DNA of 57,996 bases from Planctomycetota bacterium (GTDB lineage Bacteria > Planctomycetota > Planctomycetia > Pirellulales > PLA5): the NCBI GenBank assembly GCA_003576845.1, contig QEVJ01000015.1, forward strand, positions 1 through 57,996. Reading direction: 5' to 3'. The position numbers and the translations under genes are program-made. Positions 9,028 through 18,179 of the stretch are shown one piece after another (the first letter of the stretch is position 1; every line of letters begins with the position of its first letter). The notes under the pieces are model-generated. The model had not been told where the DNA came from and made no database searches. It saw only the letters and a program-made list of their open reading frames with translations.

Positions 9028-10599
9028 TCACAGCTGATAGCGGACGACGAGCCGGGGGCGGTTGCCTTGCGTGGCATTTTGCTTGGAACCAAACTGAAAC
9101 CCGTCGAGCGACGTGCCGACGTTGATCAGCACCCAGCCGTAGTTCGGCTTCGTCCCATCGATCCAATCCTTGATCGTCTGCGGCGGAATCTTGATGCGGA
9201 CGGTGCCCGTGATCGCGTCGTAGCCGTGGTTGGCTGCGACGCTGGTCGGTGCGCCGTGGACGGCGTCTTCGAGCGACGACGCGGCCACACCGTTGCGCGG
9301 GATGCCCGCGCCGCCGTTCACGCTGTTGTAAGTTGATGACTCGTCCCACGGCACGAAGCAGCGATAGAGAGCGAAGTCCTGGCCCTCGGTCGTGATGACC
9401 AGATACAAGTCGCAGCCGATGATCGTCGCGCTGGCGGGAATCGACGACAGGTCGAACTTCAAGAGTCCCAAGCGCTCGTCGGCCGCGTCGAGGTCGACGA
9501 CGAACGTCGTCTCGGTGCCGTGCGGCGTCGTCGGCGTCGTGACCTGGATGTAAGTGTCGAGCGTGCCGGTGTAGCCGCTCGCGCCGTCCTGGAACGAGAC
9601 TTCGGTATACGGCTTGGCCAGCCGCGTGTACTTGAACACCGGATAATTGCTGGCCGACGCCGCCGTTCGATCGGGCGCGCCCGCTTCCGACGCGCTGTAC
9701 CACGTCCAGGGATCGGTGAAGCAGATGCCTTCACCCTGTGGTTCGTTGTTCGGATAACTCGCGGGCCGCCCGCCGCCGACATACGCGGGCACGTCGGTCC
9801 CGGCGGCTTGCAGCGCCTGAACGATCGTCTGTGTCGCCTTGTTCCGAGCGAAGTAGAAGACGTTGGCGTGATTCTTCAGGATGAGCTCGCGTCCGTCGGC
9901 GCTGATGTCGCCACCGACGTAGTAGCCACCGTTCGCGCCATCGTAGGGCGTGGCGAACGGGGCGGTCCAAATCGTGCCGAGCGATTCGAGCGTCTGCGTG
10001 CCGGAATAACTGGCCGCGTGCGCCAGGCGATAAACCTTTGCCGGCGTGATTCGCTTCGTGACAATATAAAGGTCGCCCGTGTCGGGATCGGCGATCAGCG
10101 TTTCGGCATCCTTGTGGCTCGGAATGTCGCCCGCCGGGTACTGGCAAACGATCGTCTCGTAGTCAGTGCCGGCGGCGAGCGAACCGTTCGAGCCGTTGAT
10201 GACCGGTTCCTTGATCCGGTAGATGGTGATCGTTGCCCGCGCGTTGCCGTTGTCTCCCATGTCGGCGAGGTAAATGTAGGGCTGGCCATTGACCGTTGCC
10301 GACGAAATGTCTTCCAGGTCCGTTGGCGTCGCGCCGGTTAGAGTCCATTCCCCGCGGGCGGCGCAATCGCTGGTCCGTAGCGAGAACAACTTGTTGACCG
10401 ATCCGTCGCTCTCGCACCAGATGTGGCCGGCATTCTCACCGCGCTGCGTTCGGCAGATGCCGCTCGTCTCCTGCCAATCGGCGGTGAACGGACGATTGCC
10501 GATCGACACGCCGTCGGCGAAGTACGGCCCGACGGGCGCGGCGGCCCGACGCCGGCGGTTGCCGAACAGGCGGAAGCGACTTTTCGTGCCGACGAGCAT
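9028..10599 (-). CDS. Tail fibre/receptor-binding protein, propeller plus DNRLRE domain (cassette A)
   Basis: 523 residues. The start, MLVGTKSRFRLFGNRRRR, matches the opening of the cassette B fibre (MLALSPSRFRFFGRRRTR), so a short conserved virion-attachment segment is followed by an unrelated body. Residues about 30-320 resemble a beta-propeller of the esterase/phytase-like kind (repeated YIYLADMGDNGNAR, LYIVTKR, ELILKNH strands). Residues about 340-523 resemble the DNRLRE carbohydrate-binding-like domain (LLKFDLSSIPASATI, then RPRLVVRY at the end). This is the best candidate for host recognition in cassette A. The binding target is unknown. Confidence 0.65.
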   Translation of the reverse strand: MLVGTKSRFRLFGNRRRRAAAPVGPYFADGVSIGNRPFTADWQETSGICRTQRGENAGHIWCESDGSVNKLFSLRTSDCAARGEWTLTGATPTDLEDISSATVNGQPYIYLADMGDNGNARATITIYRIKEPVINGSNGSLAAGTDYETIVCQYPAGDIPSHKDAETLIADPDTGDLYIVTKRITPAKVYRLAHAASYSGTQTLESLGTIWTAPFATPYDGANGGYYVGGDISADGRELILKNHANVFYFARNKATQTIVQALQAAGTDVPAYVGGGRPASYPNNEPQGEGICFTDPWTWYSASEAGAPDRTAASASNYPVFKYTRLAKPYTEVSFQDGASGYTGTLDTYIQVTTPTTPHGTETTFVVDLDAADERLGLLKFDLSSIPASATIIGCDLYLVITTEGQDFALYRCFVPWDESSTYNSVNGGAGIPRNGVAASSLEDAVHGAPTSVAANHGYDAITGTVRIKIPPQTIKDWIDGTKPNYGWVLINVGTSLDGFQFGSKQNATQGNRPRLVVRYQL

Positions 10600-10611
10600 G
10601 GGTAAATCGCC

Positions 10612-10920
10612 TCAGACAATGACGACGTGGAGTTGCTGATTGGCGGCCGACGCTACCGCATAGACGGTTCGCGGATCGGCCAGCGGTAGGAAGATTTCTT
10701 CGCCGGCCGCGAGGGGCCAGCCGTCGGTCGCGGGCGTCGTGCCGGCGGTCACGTCCGACGGGCCGACGTAGATCGTGCCGGTATTGGCTGGCGCTGCTTT
10801 GAGACCAACACCGCGCGTGCATTGCGTCGCCGCCGCCGTGATCGCCGCGGACGTGGTGCCGACTGCCACCCGGTATGGGTCAAAGGCGTTGGCCGTGTCA
10901 CGTTCAATGATGGCGAGCAT
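10612..10920 (-). CDS. Small phage structural protein (cassette A copy)
   Basis: 102 residues, strongly beta-predicted, with the phrase GTIYVGPSDVTAGTTPATDG then WPLAAGEEIFLPLADPRTVY and ANQQLHVVIV at the end. Proteins with this YVGPxxVT...PLxxGExxFLP...VYxxA pattern are common small components near tail fibres in many phages. The second copy at 23493-23801 is about three-quarters identical. It lies 12 bases upstream of the fibre gene and nine bases downstream of the 173-residue gene, in one transcription unit. Confidence 0.65.
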   Translation of the reverse strand: MLAIIERDTANAFDPYRVAVGTTSAAITAAATQCTRGVGLKAAPANTGTIYVGPSDVTAGTTPATDGWPLAAGEEIFLPLADPRTVYAVASAANQQLHVVIV

Positions 10921-10928
10921 CGTTCCTC

Positions 10929-11450
10929 CTATGCTGGGTTCTCGCGGTACTTGACGCTGACTTGCAGGCCCTGCCCCTGCGCGCCGGTCGTGCCGGAAAC
11001 CGCGACAGTGATCTTGATCTGGTCCCCGCGAGCGCCAGTCGTCGTCGTGGGAACGACGAATTGCACCTGCCGGTTGGCGATTGTGCTGTCGACCGTGACG
11101 GGCGTCGCGCTGGGCAGAATCGAGGCAAACGTCGTCGTCTGGTTACCCTTCAGCACGTCGACGGTGAACTTACGGGGATCGCCGCCCGAGCCGTCAGGCT
11201 TGGTTTCACAGACGATCGACACCTCAATCGCCGTTGCGTCGGCGAACAGCGACCCAATCACGCGAGACTCGGCTACGACCGATGTGCCCGACACCTGCTC
11301 GTAGCGGAGGATTTGCTCGTGGACGACCGAATCCGCCTTCCGCCGGCCGTTGGCGTCGAACTTGTCCTCGCCGTGTTTGCCGCCGCGAGCGCACAAGGTG
11401 GCGGCGTTCATATCGCCTTGCAGGAGGATGCTGCCTTCGAGTTGGCCCAT
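10929..11450 (-). CDS. Phage tail-associated protein, 173 residues (cassette A copy)
   Basis: The start at 11450 (MGQLEGSILLQGDM) is chosen because the cassette B copy begins with the same residues; the longer frame to 11582 would overlap the upstream gene. The beta-rich sequence has DGSGGDPR, then VDVLKGNQTT and VSVKYRENPA at the end, and is almost identical to the protein at 23810-24331. Position between the tape-measure-proximal tail gene and the fibre suggests a distal-tail component. No family was recognised. Confidence 0.65.
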   Translation of the reverse strand: MGQLEGSILLQGDMNAATLCARGGKHGEDKFDANGRRKADSVVHEQILRYEQVSGTSVVAESRVIGSLFADATAIEVSIVCETKPDGSGGDPRKFTVDVLKGNQTTTFASILPSATPVTVDSTIANRQVQFVVPTTTTGARGDQIKITVAVSGTTGAQGQGLQVSVKYRENPA

Positions 11451-11484
11451 GATCTTGTCCTTATTAATAGGCGCGCACAGCGGG

Positions 11485-12348
11485 TCAGCCGAGGAACGGA
11501 ACGCCGAGCGCCCCTTCATTCCGGATGCGGAACTCGATCGTCTGCGGGTCGGCCCCAGCGCCGAGCAGACCGCCAGCCCCATTCAAGAGGCTCTCTTCGC
11601 TGTACGGCTCCTTGGTAGCGGGATCGACGATGGTGACCAGTTTGCCGTTCTTGATCTGCTTGAATCCGGCGTCGATCACCTCGACACGGGCCCAATCGCG
11701 GTCGGGATGCGTCCAAACTTCGTAGGTGTTCTTGTAATACCGCGTTCGGACACCGGTTTGCTTGTTGACGTGCTCGGCGCTCTGATAACTGACGCTGGCC
11801 AGCAAGCGCCGGCCGTCAGCACGACCCTGGTTGGCCGTGTTGGCTGGATTCGCCTGGCTGACCGTGACGCGATCGACCTGAATCGTCACCGGGATCGGGA
11901 CGAGATTGCGGAACGGTTGCTTGGCCGAGTTGACGAATAATCGGCCGTCGAGGTCGCGGACGCGGTACTCCTCGACCGTCTGTCCGCCGCCGGAGAACTC
12001 GGGGCCGAATGGGTTTTCGGGCGAGTTGTTCTGCGACTGCGACATGAATTGGCTGAAACTGTCCGGCGGCGTCTCGGCCTTCGGAATCTCGTAGCGGGCG
12101 CTGACGTCCCAAATCTCGATGTCGTCGCGGGACGACGGGCGCACTTCGACGCACTTCAGACCACCCAGCGACGGATAGGCCGAGCCAACCTGAACCGTGC
12201 CATTCATCGCCGTGAAGATTTCATCCGCTTCGGACGCCACGATCACGCCGCTCGTTTCTTTCCAGACGGTCCATCCCCGCTCGAAGACGACGTTGTCGGC
12301 CGACTTCGTGGCGTCGCGGCGGAATTGTTCGCGGATGACGAATGGCAT
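11485..12348 (-). CDS. Phage tail protein following the tape measure (cassette A copy)
   Basis: 287 residues, nearly identical throughout to 24356-25219. It has an N-terminal FVIREQFRRDATKSADNVVF segment, a central region rich in N, P and G (SQNNSPENPFGPEFSGGG), and a charged C-terminal part with EVWTHPDRDWARVEVIDAGF. It starts three bases after the tape-measure stop, the position where distal tail or tail-tip proteins are encoded in siphoviruses. The role is inferred from position. Confidence 0.65.
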   Translation of the reverse strand: MPFVIREQFRRDATKSADNVVFERGWTVWKETSGVIVASEADEIFTAMNGTVQVGSAYPSLGGLKCVEVRPSSRDDIEIWDVSARYEIPKAETPPDSFSQFMSQSQNNSPENPFGPEFSGGGQTVEEYRVRDLDGRLFVNSAKQPFRNLVPIPVTIQVDRVTVSQANPANTANQGRADGRRLLASVSYQSAEHVNKQTGVRTRYYKNTYEVWTHPDRDWARVEVIDAGFKQIKNGKLVTIVDPATKEPYSEESLLNGAGGLLGAGADPQTIEFRIRNEGALGVPFLG

Positions 12349-12351
12349 GGT

Positions 12352-12877
12352 CTAGGCGAGGTTCGCCACGGCCAGCGTGGCGGCGTTGCGGAGGTTGCGG
12401 TCGATGTCTTCGAGCGCCCGGGTGGCCTTACGCTGTTCAGCCAATTGATCGCGTTGAACGCGGTCTTGCCGATCGCGGTCCCGACCTGCTTCGTGGCGCA
12501 GGATCGCCTCGGCCGCTTCGCGAGTTCCGACGGCGAGTAGGTCCGCCGCGTCGCCGGCGGATTTCTTGGCGGCGGCTTCCACGTCGCGCGTCGCGCCGTT
12601 GAGCGTTTCCAATTGGCCGATGATCTCTTTGAGCTTGTCGGACTGCTTCTCGGCGTCCGCTGGCGGTGTGGGCACTGACGGCGGCACGGTCGGCAATGTT
12701 GGGCGAGCGCCGATGCCGGGCGCTGTGCTGGCGGGCCGCGACGCGGCGTCCTGGGCGGCCCGGTCGGCGCGGACGCGGTCCCGTTCGGCCTGCATTTGGG
12801 CGATCAATTCGTCCCGCTCGCGTTTGAAGTCGGCTAGGATGCCGGTGAACGGCGTTTCCTGCGACATCTGGTCCTGA
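12352..12877 (-). pseudogene. Truncated tape-measure gene (C-terminal remnant)
   Basis: The frame encodes about 175 residues matching the C-terminus of the intact tape-measure protein at 25223-27463, from FQDQMSQETPFTGIL to the common end TLAVANLA. DNA similarity stops abruptly at 12877, directly after CTGGTCCTGAAA; in the intact copy the reading continues as ATGCTTCGG, while here repeat R2 begins. No start codon or 5' three-quarters of the gene remains, so it cannot act as a tape measure. It marks the broken edge of cassette A. Confidence 0.8.
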
Positions 12878-12879
12878 AA

Positions 12880-13020
12880 CCTCCCCGGAACCAACCCTCT
12901 ACGTGACAATTCTCTGTTTGTCTCAGAGAGCTAAAGCCAAGCGTAGACAAGACTTGCTGAGTTCAAGTCCAATTCGGTCTGCGCGCAGAAAAACGCTCTA
13001 CTAACTTTTTGCGACACTCG
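12880..13020. repeat. Direct repeat R2 with internal hairpin
   Basis: Same orientation and order of conserved blocks as R1 (368-510), with hairpin TCTCTG-tttgtct-CAGAGA. It abuts the exact point where the tape-measure homology breaks, so it probably took part in the rearrangement that left cassette A. Confidence 0.5.
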
Positions 13021-13229
13021 GCTTAACAACGCGCGCGAGAAAACAGAGAGCGCGAGAATAGAAATAGAGCGCTCGCGAAGGATCAGGCCGCGCCAGCGAT
13101 CAGGTGAGTCAGCGGCATCTAGGCCGCGGCGTCGAAAGTTGCCGCCGGATTTTGCCTGCCGGACCGCGAACCGGTGTGCGAAAATGAAGCCATCTTCTTG
13201 TGAGGCTTCAACTTGCGCAGATTCACGCC

Positions 13230-14306
13230 ATGCGGAATATCTATCGGTCCCTGCTGCTCATCATCGCCGGCGCGACGCAGAAGGAACTCGCCCGGCAGGT
13301 CCGTTACCTCAAGGTCGAGAACCAAATCCTGCGGAGCAAGCTGCCGGCGCGCGTTCCCGTTACCGAGAAGGAAAAGAACCGACTGGTGCGCTTCGCCGCC
13401 AAGCTCGGTTCGGCGCTGAATGAGATCGCCACGATCGTCCATCCCGACACGCTTCGGCGCTGGATGCGGGAACGGCGAAGAGGGCGGAAATACGTTCCCG
13501 CCAAGCGAGGCCGGCGGCCGACCGCGGACTCGATCCGTCGGATCATCCTCAAGCTCGCGCGCGAGACCGGCTGGGGCTACACCCGCATCCTCGGCGAACT
13601 CAAGAAGCTCGGCATCCAGTCGGTGTCGCGGAACACGGTCAAGAAGATCCTCCGCGGCAACGGTTACGACCCCGGCCCGAAACGGGGCCTCGGCACGTGG
13701 GACGAGTTCATCACGATTCACGCGACGACGCTGTGGCAGTGCGACTTCCTCTGCAAGCGAAGCCTCACGCCCAAAGGGTTCCGCGACCTGTTCGTGATCG
13801 TGTTCCTGCACGTCGGCACGCGGCGGGTGTTCGTCTCGTCGGCGACGGCGCATCCGAACGAAGCCTGGGTCAACGAGCAGGCCGAGGCTTTCCTCAAGCA
13901 CGTCAAGAAGACGAAGCTGCCGGCGGAAGTGCTGATGCATGATCGCGATACCAAGTTCACGGCTTCGTTCGACAAGGCGCTGAAACAGGGCGGCTTGCAG
14001 ATCAAGAAGACTGCCTACCGCTCGCCCAACACCTGCGCGTTCGTCGAACGGTTCATTCAGACCATCGGCCAGGAATGCCTCGACTACTTCGTGTGCTTTG
14101 GTCGCAGGCATCTGAACTATCTCATCAAGCAGTTCATCGAACACTATCATGAGGAACGGCCGCACCAGGGCATCGACAACAACCTGCCTGTACGGAAGAA
14201 ATGTCGCAAGAAGCCCCCCGCCGAATCGACGATAAGCACGGCGACGATCTGCTGCAAGTCGCGGCTTGGCGGGTTGCTGAAGCACTATCATCGCAAAGTG
14301 GCGTGA
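13230..14306 (+). CDS. DDE integrase-core (rve) transposase
   Basis: 358 residues from the ATG at 13230; a GTG at 13200 could add ten residues. The N-terminal half carries an HTH region (GWGYTRILGELKKLG, then SVSRNTVKKIL). The catalytic core shows D172 (WQCDFLC), D238 (MHDRDTKF) and E273 (AFVERFIQT), giving D-65-D-34-E spacing as in retroviral-integrase-type transposases, followed by HYHEERPHQGI, the usual C-terminal signature. It probably forms a complete single-ORF insertion element in the gap between the tail cassettes. Terminal inverted repeats were not identified with confidence. Confidence 0.85.
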   Translation: MRNIYRSLLLIIAGATQKELARQVRYLKVENQILRSKLPARVPVTEKEKNRLVRFAAKLGSALNEIATIVHPDTLRRWMRERRRGRKYVPAKRGRRPTADSIRRIILKLARETGWGYTRILGELKKLGIQSVSRNTVKKILRGNGYDPGPKRGLGTWDEFITIHATTLWQCDFLCKRSLTPKGFRDLFVIVFLHVGTRRVFVSSATAHPNEAWVNEQAEAFLKHVKKTKLPAEVLMHDRDTKFTASFDKALKQGGLQIKKTAYRSPNTCAFVERFIQTIGQECLDYFVCFGRRHLNYLIKQFIEHYHEERPHQGIDNNLPVRKKCRKKPPAESTISTATICCKSRLGGLLKHYHRKVA

Positions 14307-14351
14307 ATGGGCTTATCGTGTCGGTGAGACAAACTTCAAGCCTGGCCATTG

Positions 14352-15539
14352 TCAGGCGTCGTATTTGTACCATTTCGGAGCCGGTCCGAAGATGCGTTCC
14401 GCATGCGGCACCAGTCTGCCCTCCAAGTGCTTCACGATGACGGCCATATTGGCGCACATTCCGGCCCAGTGCGCCGTGTCATTGATTGCCGTGCTGGTGA
14501 TCAAATCGGACAGCGGACAGATCGTTATGCGTCGCCACCAGAGTGGACCATGAAAGTTGAAAGAAGCACTGCATTGTTGATATCGACTGCCCATATCGAA
14601 CTCGAGTTCGATCATGTTGTTCGCGTCCGTGCGCTTTTGCAGGAAGAAGCCGCCCTGGCCGCCCTTGCTGCTGACATACTTGTAGCCGAGGGGCTTGAAG
14701 GCCGCGACGAGAATCTTCTTCGGCGACTCAGTGTGTATCTTGAGCGCAGCAGGACCTTTCGCCAAGAGCTTCACCAAGGCCTTCACCTGATCCAATCCCG
14801 GCGGCTCCTGCCGAAACGGCAGCGCAAGTGATCGCAGTTCATCCTTGAATCGCGAAAGGTCGTCGCTGGCATTAATTTCGGCAAGCCGTCGGCTTTCATC
14901 AGCGTCGGGTTCCGCGCGGAACGATCGAAGTTGAATCGCGCCCAAGCCTTCAAGAAAGGCGCGGCTGGCCGCGGGAAGGTCAGGAAGGTTATCGCTTTCT
15001 GGCGGAGGAGGTTCGACCTCGATCGTTGCCAAGAGCGAGCGGGCACGCTTCGGGTAGTCCCAATCTTCCCTCAGGACGATACAGGACGAATAATAGTACG
15101 GTCCTAAACTGCTAACAAAACCTTGGTGACGAAGGATCGGTGGCTGTTCGATTACCTTTCCGAACCACGGGATTCGGTCAAACAAGAACATCGCATTGCC
15201 GAACGGGAATGATCGAGGTATCCCATTCGCGACTCCGAGCAACGTGTCGGTGTCGGCCGAGTCCGATGGCGGAAGCACAGCGGCATTTTCACAGTTACTG
15301 ATTGTCTGCGAGTCGACCAAGAATCGAGCGAGATCAGGAAACCGCTTAGTCGCTCGCTCACACGCCCAAATGCGTTGCTTTCCGGTGATGCTCTCACCGG
15401 GAAACTCTCGCAGATCAAAACCCAAAGTGGGAGCCACCGAAGCGCCAAGCTCGCCGAGTCCCGCGAGCACGCTCTGGAAAACCTGCCCGACGGGCGGCAG
15501 TTTTGACGCTCGATAGGTAACTTGCTGGAAGATTCTCAT
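14352..15539 (-). CDS. Unknown protein, about 395 residues
   Basis: The start is placed at ATG 15539 because the longer frame needs TTG. No signal peptide or membrane segment is seen. The first half contains aromatic-rich segments (FLFDRIPWFGKVIEQPP, LGPYYYSSCIVLRED). The last 120 residues (KKILVAAFKPLGYKYVSSKG onward) resemble in pattern the DUF4304-like fold, where an enzyme-like alpha/beta start is followed by a FxxQK strand, but this is weak. It converges with the transposase, 45 bases between stops. I do not assign a function. Confidence 0.6.
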   Translation of the reverse strand: MRIFQQVTYRASKLPPVGQVFQSVLAGLGELGASVAPTLGFDLREFPGESITGKQRIWACERATKRFPDLARFLVDSQTISNCENAAVLPPSDSADTDTLLGVANGIPRSFPFGNAMFLFDRIPWFGKVIEQPPILRHQGFVSSLGPYYYSSCIVLREDWDYPKRARSLLATIEVEPPPPESDNLPDLPAASRAFLEGLGAIQLRSFRAEPDADESRRLAEINASDDLSRFKDELRSLALPFRQEPPGLDQVKALVKLLAKGPAALKIHTESPKKILVAAFKPLGYKYVSSKGGQGGFFLQKRTDANNMIELEFDMGSRYQQCSASFNFHGPLWWRRITICPLSDLITSTAINDTAHWAGMCANMAVIVKHLEGRLVPHAERIFGPAPKWYKYDA

Positions 15540-15823
15540 GTTGCCATACGCATGAGGCACTCTGCTCAAGTGCTCCCGGTAGCGGACGTGGCCGCCTGAT
15601 CGCCAAGCGACAATTTATCCGGAAAAGGGGCACGCCGCCGCCTGGAAGAAAACAAGGCCGTGCAGACCCGTCTCTGCCGGCCTTCGGCCATGCCATGCCT
15701 TGTCGCGATCCCACATCATCTTTGCCTTTCCGGCGGACGGTCACCGCGTTGGTTGTCCAACAGCCCGGCTTGTGGTTATCCCCGCTGTTCAATGGGGTGT
15801 TTGGGCGTCACCGAAAAAGGATC

Positions 15824-16027
15824 ATGGCGAATCCTCCTTCACGTGAACTTCGCTCTGTCGGACCGGAGCTTGGCGAAATTCTAGCGGATGCTGCACTCGA
15901 TCGACAATTACACGGCGGTTGGAACACGGCTCGCTGCGCGGCATCTCGAATATTTCAGCCGAGGAGTCGGCTCCATAACCCCGCAGTCACCGGTTTGCAT
16001 CCGTTTCCCGCCACTTGTTTGCCCTGA
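15824..16027 (+). CDS. Short truncated or chimeric ORF with tRNA-like 3' part
   Basis: ATG at 15824 is preceded by AAAGGATC, a usable ribosome site, and the first 32 residues (ending ALDRQLHGG) look like a normal protein start. The 3' half (about 15968-16014) contains CTCCATAACCCCG, then CACCGGTTTGCATCCG and TCCCGCCA, resembling the anticodon-to-acceptor half of a tRNA-Met(CAU), but with an extra base in the loop and a mismatch in the T stem. Either it is a real 67-residue gene and the tRNA likeness is chance, or the gene was fused to a tRNA scar. Low confidence in both. Confidence 0.3.
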   Translation: MANPPSRELRSVGPELGEILADAALDRQLHGGWNTARCAASRIFQPRSRLHNPAVTGLHPFPATCLP

Positions 16028-16061
16028 TATCGACCTCAACCGACCCCAGGGTAAACGAACC

Positions 16062-16089
16062 AAGCCCAGGCCAACCCCTGGGCTTTTTT
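16062..16089 (+). terminator. Rho-independent terminator
   Basis: Perfect 9-bp stem AAGCCCAGG / CCTGGGCTT with a 6-base loop (CCAACC), continuing into a T run ending at 16089. It is oriented for + strand transcription and sits 35 bases after the short ORF/tRNA-like stretch. Confidence 0.8.
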
Positions 16090-16555
16090 CGTTTCTACGC
16101 CCGTTCCCGCAACGGTTTACAACCAGCGAGGTCTCTCGCCCGTTGTCTCTTTGGCGTCGCGCGCGACATTCGGTCCCGCTGCGTCGCCCACAAAATCGCC
16201 CCGATCTCGCCCAAAGTCTCAAAGGTCTCTTGTCGCGCGGCTCGTCCGGGTTAACCGACGGTGCGGCCCGGTATAGCGGGACGAAAAGTCACGTTCCGGT
16301 CCGGTGAGCGGGACGAACCCTCGCGTTCGTGGCTGACCAAGCGTCGGGGTTATAAGCCGTTGGGTTCCCTCTGGTTTGCAAAAAGTCCAGGGTTGGTTTC
16401 GATAGGGAAGGCAACTCGTTTCGAGCGCGCGCCGTCGGGTGATTCCTCGCGAATACGGAGTTGCTCTACTATTTCTAATCGCTTGCCGTCGACAGGTTTT
16501 CCAGAAGCGAGGCATGTGTTGCCGAAATTGAAAGTCATTGTTGATCGGCCATGTT

Positions 16556-17263
16556 TCAGGAGCCTGACGCGGCCGCGATCCACCTGACCACAAAGAATTG
16601 AACCACCGCCAACAGGGGCAGTCCAAGCGAAATAACGGCAGTCCAAATCCACAGCCCGCCGCGGACATGGGTCACGATGGCGTCGTCGATCGTCGCTTCG
16701 AGTTCGCGCCGGAGCTTCGGCAGTTTCACGCTCCCCTGCCGGGCGTTCTCGTCGCGAAACCGCGCCAGCGTGTACGTCTTCACGGACGCTAGCGTTTTCC
16801 GCTGAATCGTTCGCTTCACCCAGCCAGCCTGGCTGACATCGCCCGTCAGTTTGACCACCGCGGCGGAGAGCAACGCTTCCGCCTGAGCTAACGGCACGCG
16901 CTCCAGGCCGTCGGCGATCGGGCCGGTCATCGCGCCCTGAACCTCGTCCCCGACTCCAATGCGCTCGAACAACGCGCCGACGAGCTTGCCTCCCAGCCGA
17001 AGCCCGGTGAAGCCATACGCGACCGCGGCGACGATGGTTTGTTTCCAACCAATGAAGACGCCGAGCGCAATCGCCTCCACGAAAACGAGAACGCTTGCTC
17101 CGAGTCGGTACGGCCAGAGCGTCGCATCCAGGAAATAGTACGTGATTCCAGCCAGTGCGAGCCCCACCAGCGTGACGAGCAGCAATGCCCCGACGAAACC
17201 TCGCAAGGCATGCCAGGTGAGCTTGGTCGCGTGCCCGCCGATTGCACGAACATCAACCTTCAC
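16556..17263 (-). CDS. Unknown integral membrane protein
   Basis: 235 residues from GTG 17263, preceded by GAGAGGG at a good distance; the longer frame to 17371 has no such site. Two adjacent hydrophobic segments occupy about residues 20-75 (ALRGFVGALLLVTLVGLALA; LGASVLVFVEAIALGVFIGW), and a last one lies near the C-terminus (IWTAVISLGLPLLAVVQFFV). The middle is soluble, with a probable helical region (LAQAEALLSAAVVKLTGD). It shows no phage features and no family was recognised. Likely a chromosomal inner-membrane protein. Confidence 0.7.
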   Translation of the reverse strand: MKVDVRAIGGHATKLTWHALRGFVGALLLVTLVGLALAGITYYFLDATLWPYRLGASVLVFVEAIALGVFIGWKQTIVAAVAYGFTGLRLGGKLVGALFERIGVGDEVQGAMTGPIADGLERVPLAQAEALLSAAVVKLTGDVSQAGWVKRTIQRKTLASVKTYTLARFRDENARQGSVKLPKLRRELEATIDDAIVTHVRGGLWIWTAVISLGLPLLAVVQFFVVRWIAAASGS

Positions 17264-17714
17264 GAAGCCCTCTCTCGGTAAGACAACGGAAGTGCTAGCC
17301 GTTGAGAATCCGTTCCAGTCGCTCAGGCTCGTTCGGCAAGGTCGCCGCCGAGAAATCGCCGGAATTGCCAAGTGCGCATTTTACCAGGACGCCGCAACAT
17401 CGACGAGGAAGGTTGCCGCCCGCGATGCACGCGAGGCGATGGGAAAAACTACGCCGCTCCGACTTGCCCGCCAATTTTCCTCGTTCTGAATCTCCGCAAG
17501 AGAACATTCTCCGCCCCCCCGCCGCCGTCCGAAAGTCCTGGGCTATCGCACGAGCGCCGGGCGGTCAGGAATTGTGTCGCGATTGGACAGCATGCTTGGT
17601 ATGATTCATTCGTTTGGGCGGATAAATTTTGGGGTGGCGCGGTCGCTGCAGAAGACGAGGCTCCTTCGCGTTCGACTCTTTTCTTGTCCCCGCTCGTTGA
17701 ACGAACAAACCGTT
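17264..17714. other. Intergenic, no supported gene
   Basis: About 450 bases between divergent genes. A minus-strand frame ending at 17295 finishes in a protein-like PNEPERLERILNG but has no ribosome site and an unconvincing N-terminus, so it may be a gene remnant. No terminator or clear promoter was identified. Confidence 0.4.
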
Positions 17715-18143
17715 ATGAAGATCTCGGCTCAACGTCATTTGGATCTCACGCGGCGGCTTTCAGGCTGCTTCGTCTCGCTTATCTTCGTTTCCGCTCTCGT
17801 CGCATTTATTTTCACGGTCGGCGAGCGAGTTCTGCCATCGAAATGGGAATTCTGGTTCCTGGTCGCGGTATTCGGGGTGCCGATAGCCAGCATATTCCTA
17901 CGCATTTGCAGCGGTTTGCTTTGCGAAATGGCCCGGGATTGCACGAGTGCGCAATGTTGCCGATGCCGCAGTAGGGCCTATTACGATCCAAACTATAAAG
18001 GAATCTATTGCGATGACCTCATCACGTATACTTGCCGCGATTGCAAGTATCGTGAAGTCTTGAGCACGAGATACATCGACGACGACCCTCCTCCTCGCTT
18101 CCGAGCACCCGATTGCGGCGGCACTGGTGGTGGTGGGGGATAG
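17715..18143 (+). CDS. Small membrane protein with C-terminal zinc ribbon
   Basis: 142 residues from ATG 17715 (MKISAQRHLDL); the frame extends further upstream but without a good start. Two membrane helices (about residues 15-45 and 50-75) are followed by a CCRC...CRDC zinc-ribbon-like knuckle pair spaced about 24 residues and a Gly-rich end. The protein at 18180-18830, on the opposite strand, has the same design (membrane helices then CPKC...CRSC). The two genes converge with 36 bases between stops. Function unknown; the layout suggests diverged paralogues. Confidence 0.6.
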   Translation: MKISAQRHLDLTRRLSGCFVSLIFVSALVAFIFTVGERVLPSKWEFWFLVAVFGVPIASIFLRICSGLLCEMARDCTSAQCCRCRSRAYYDPNYKGIYCDDLITYTCRDCKYREVLSTRYIDDDPPPRFRAPDCGGTGGGGG

Positions 18144-18179
18144 TCCTGTCCGCCACAGGTCCGCATTGGAATTCGCCGA

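Larger units (their letters stand above)
15540..16555. other. Long intergenic region with remnants
   Basis: About 1 kb contains no confident complete gene. A short frame at 15824-16027 starts well but has a tRNA-like 3' part, and a strong terminator follows at 16062-16089 (both listed separately). From 16100 to 16555 I see only overlapping weak frames and GC-rich sequence. The mix of broken pieces suggests an old integration scar. Confidence 0.5.

Noticed and set aside
13119-14291. 390-residue minus-strand ORF
   Set aside because: Exact shadow of the DDE transposase, whose catalytic residues are intact on the + strand.
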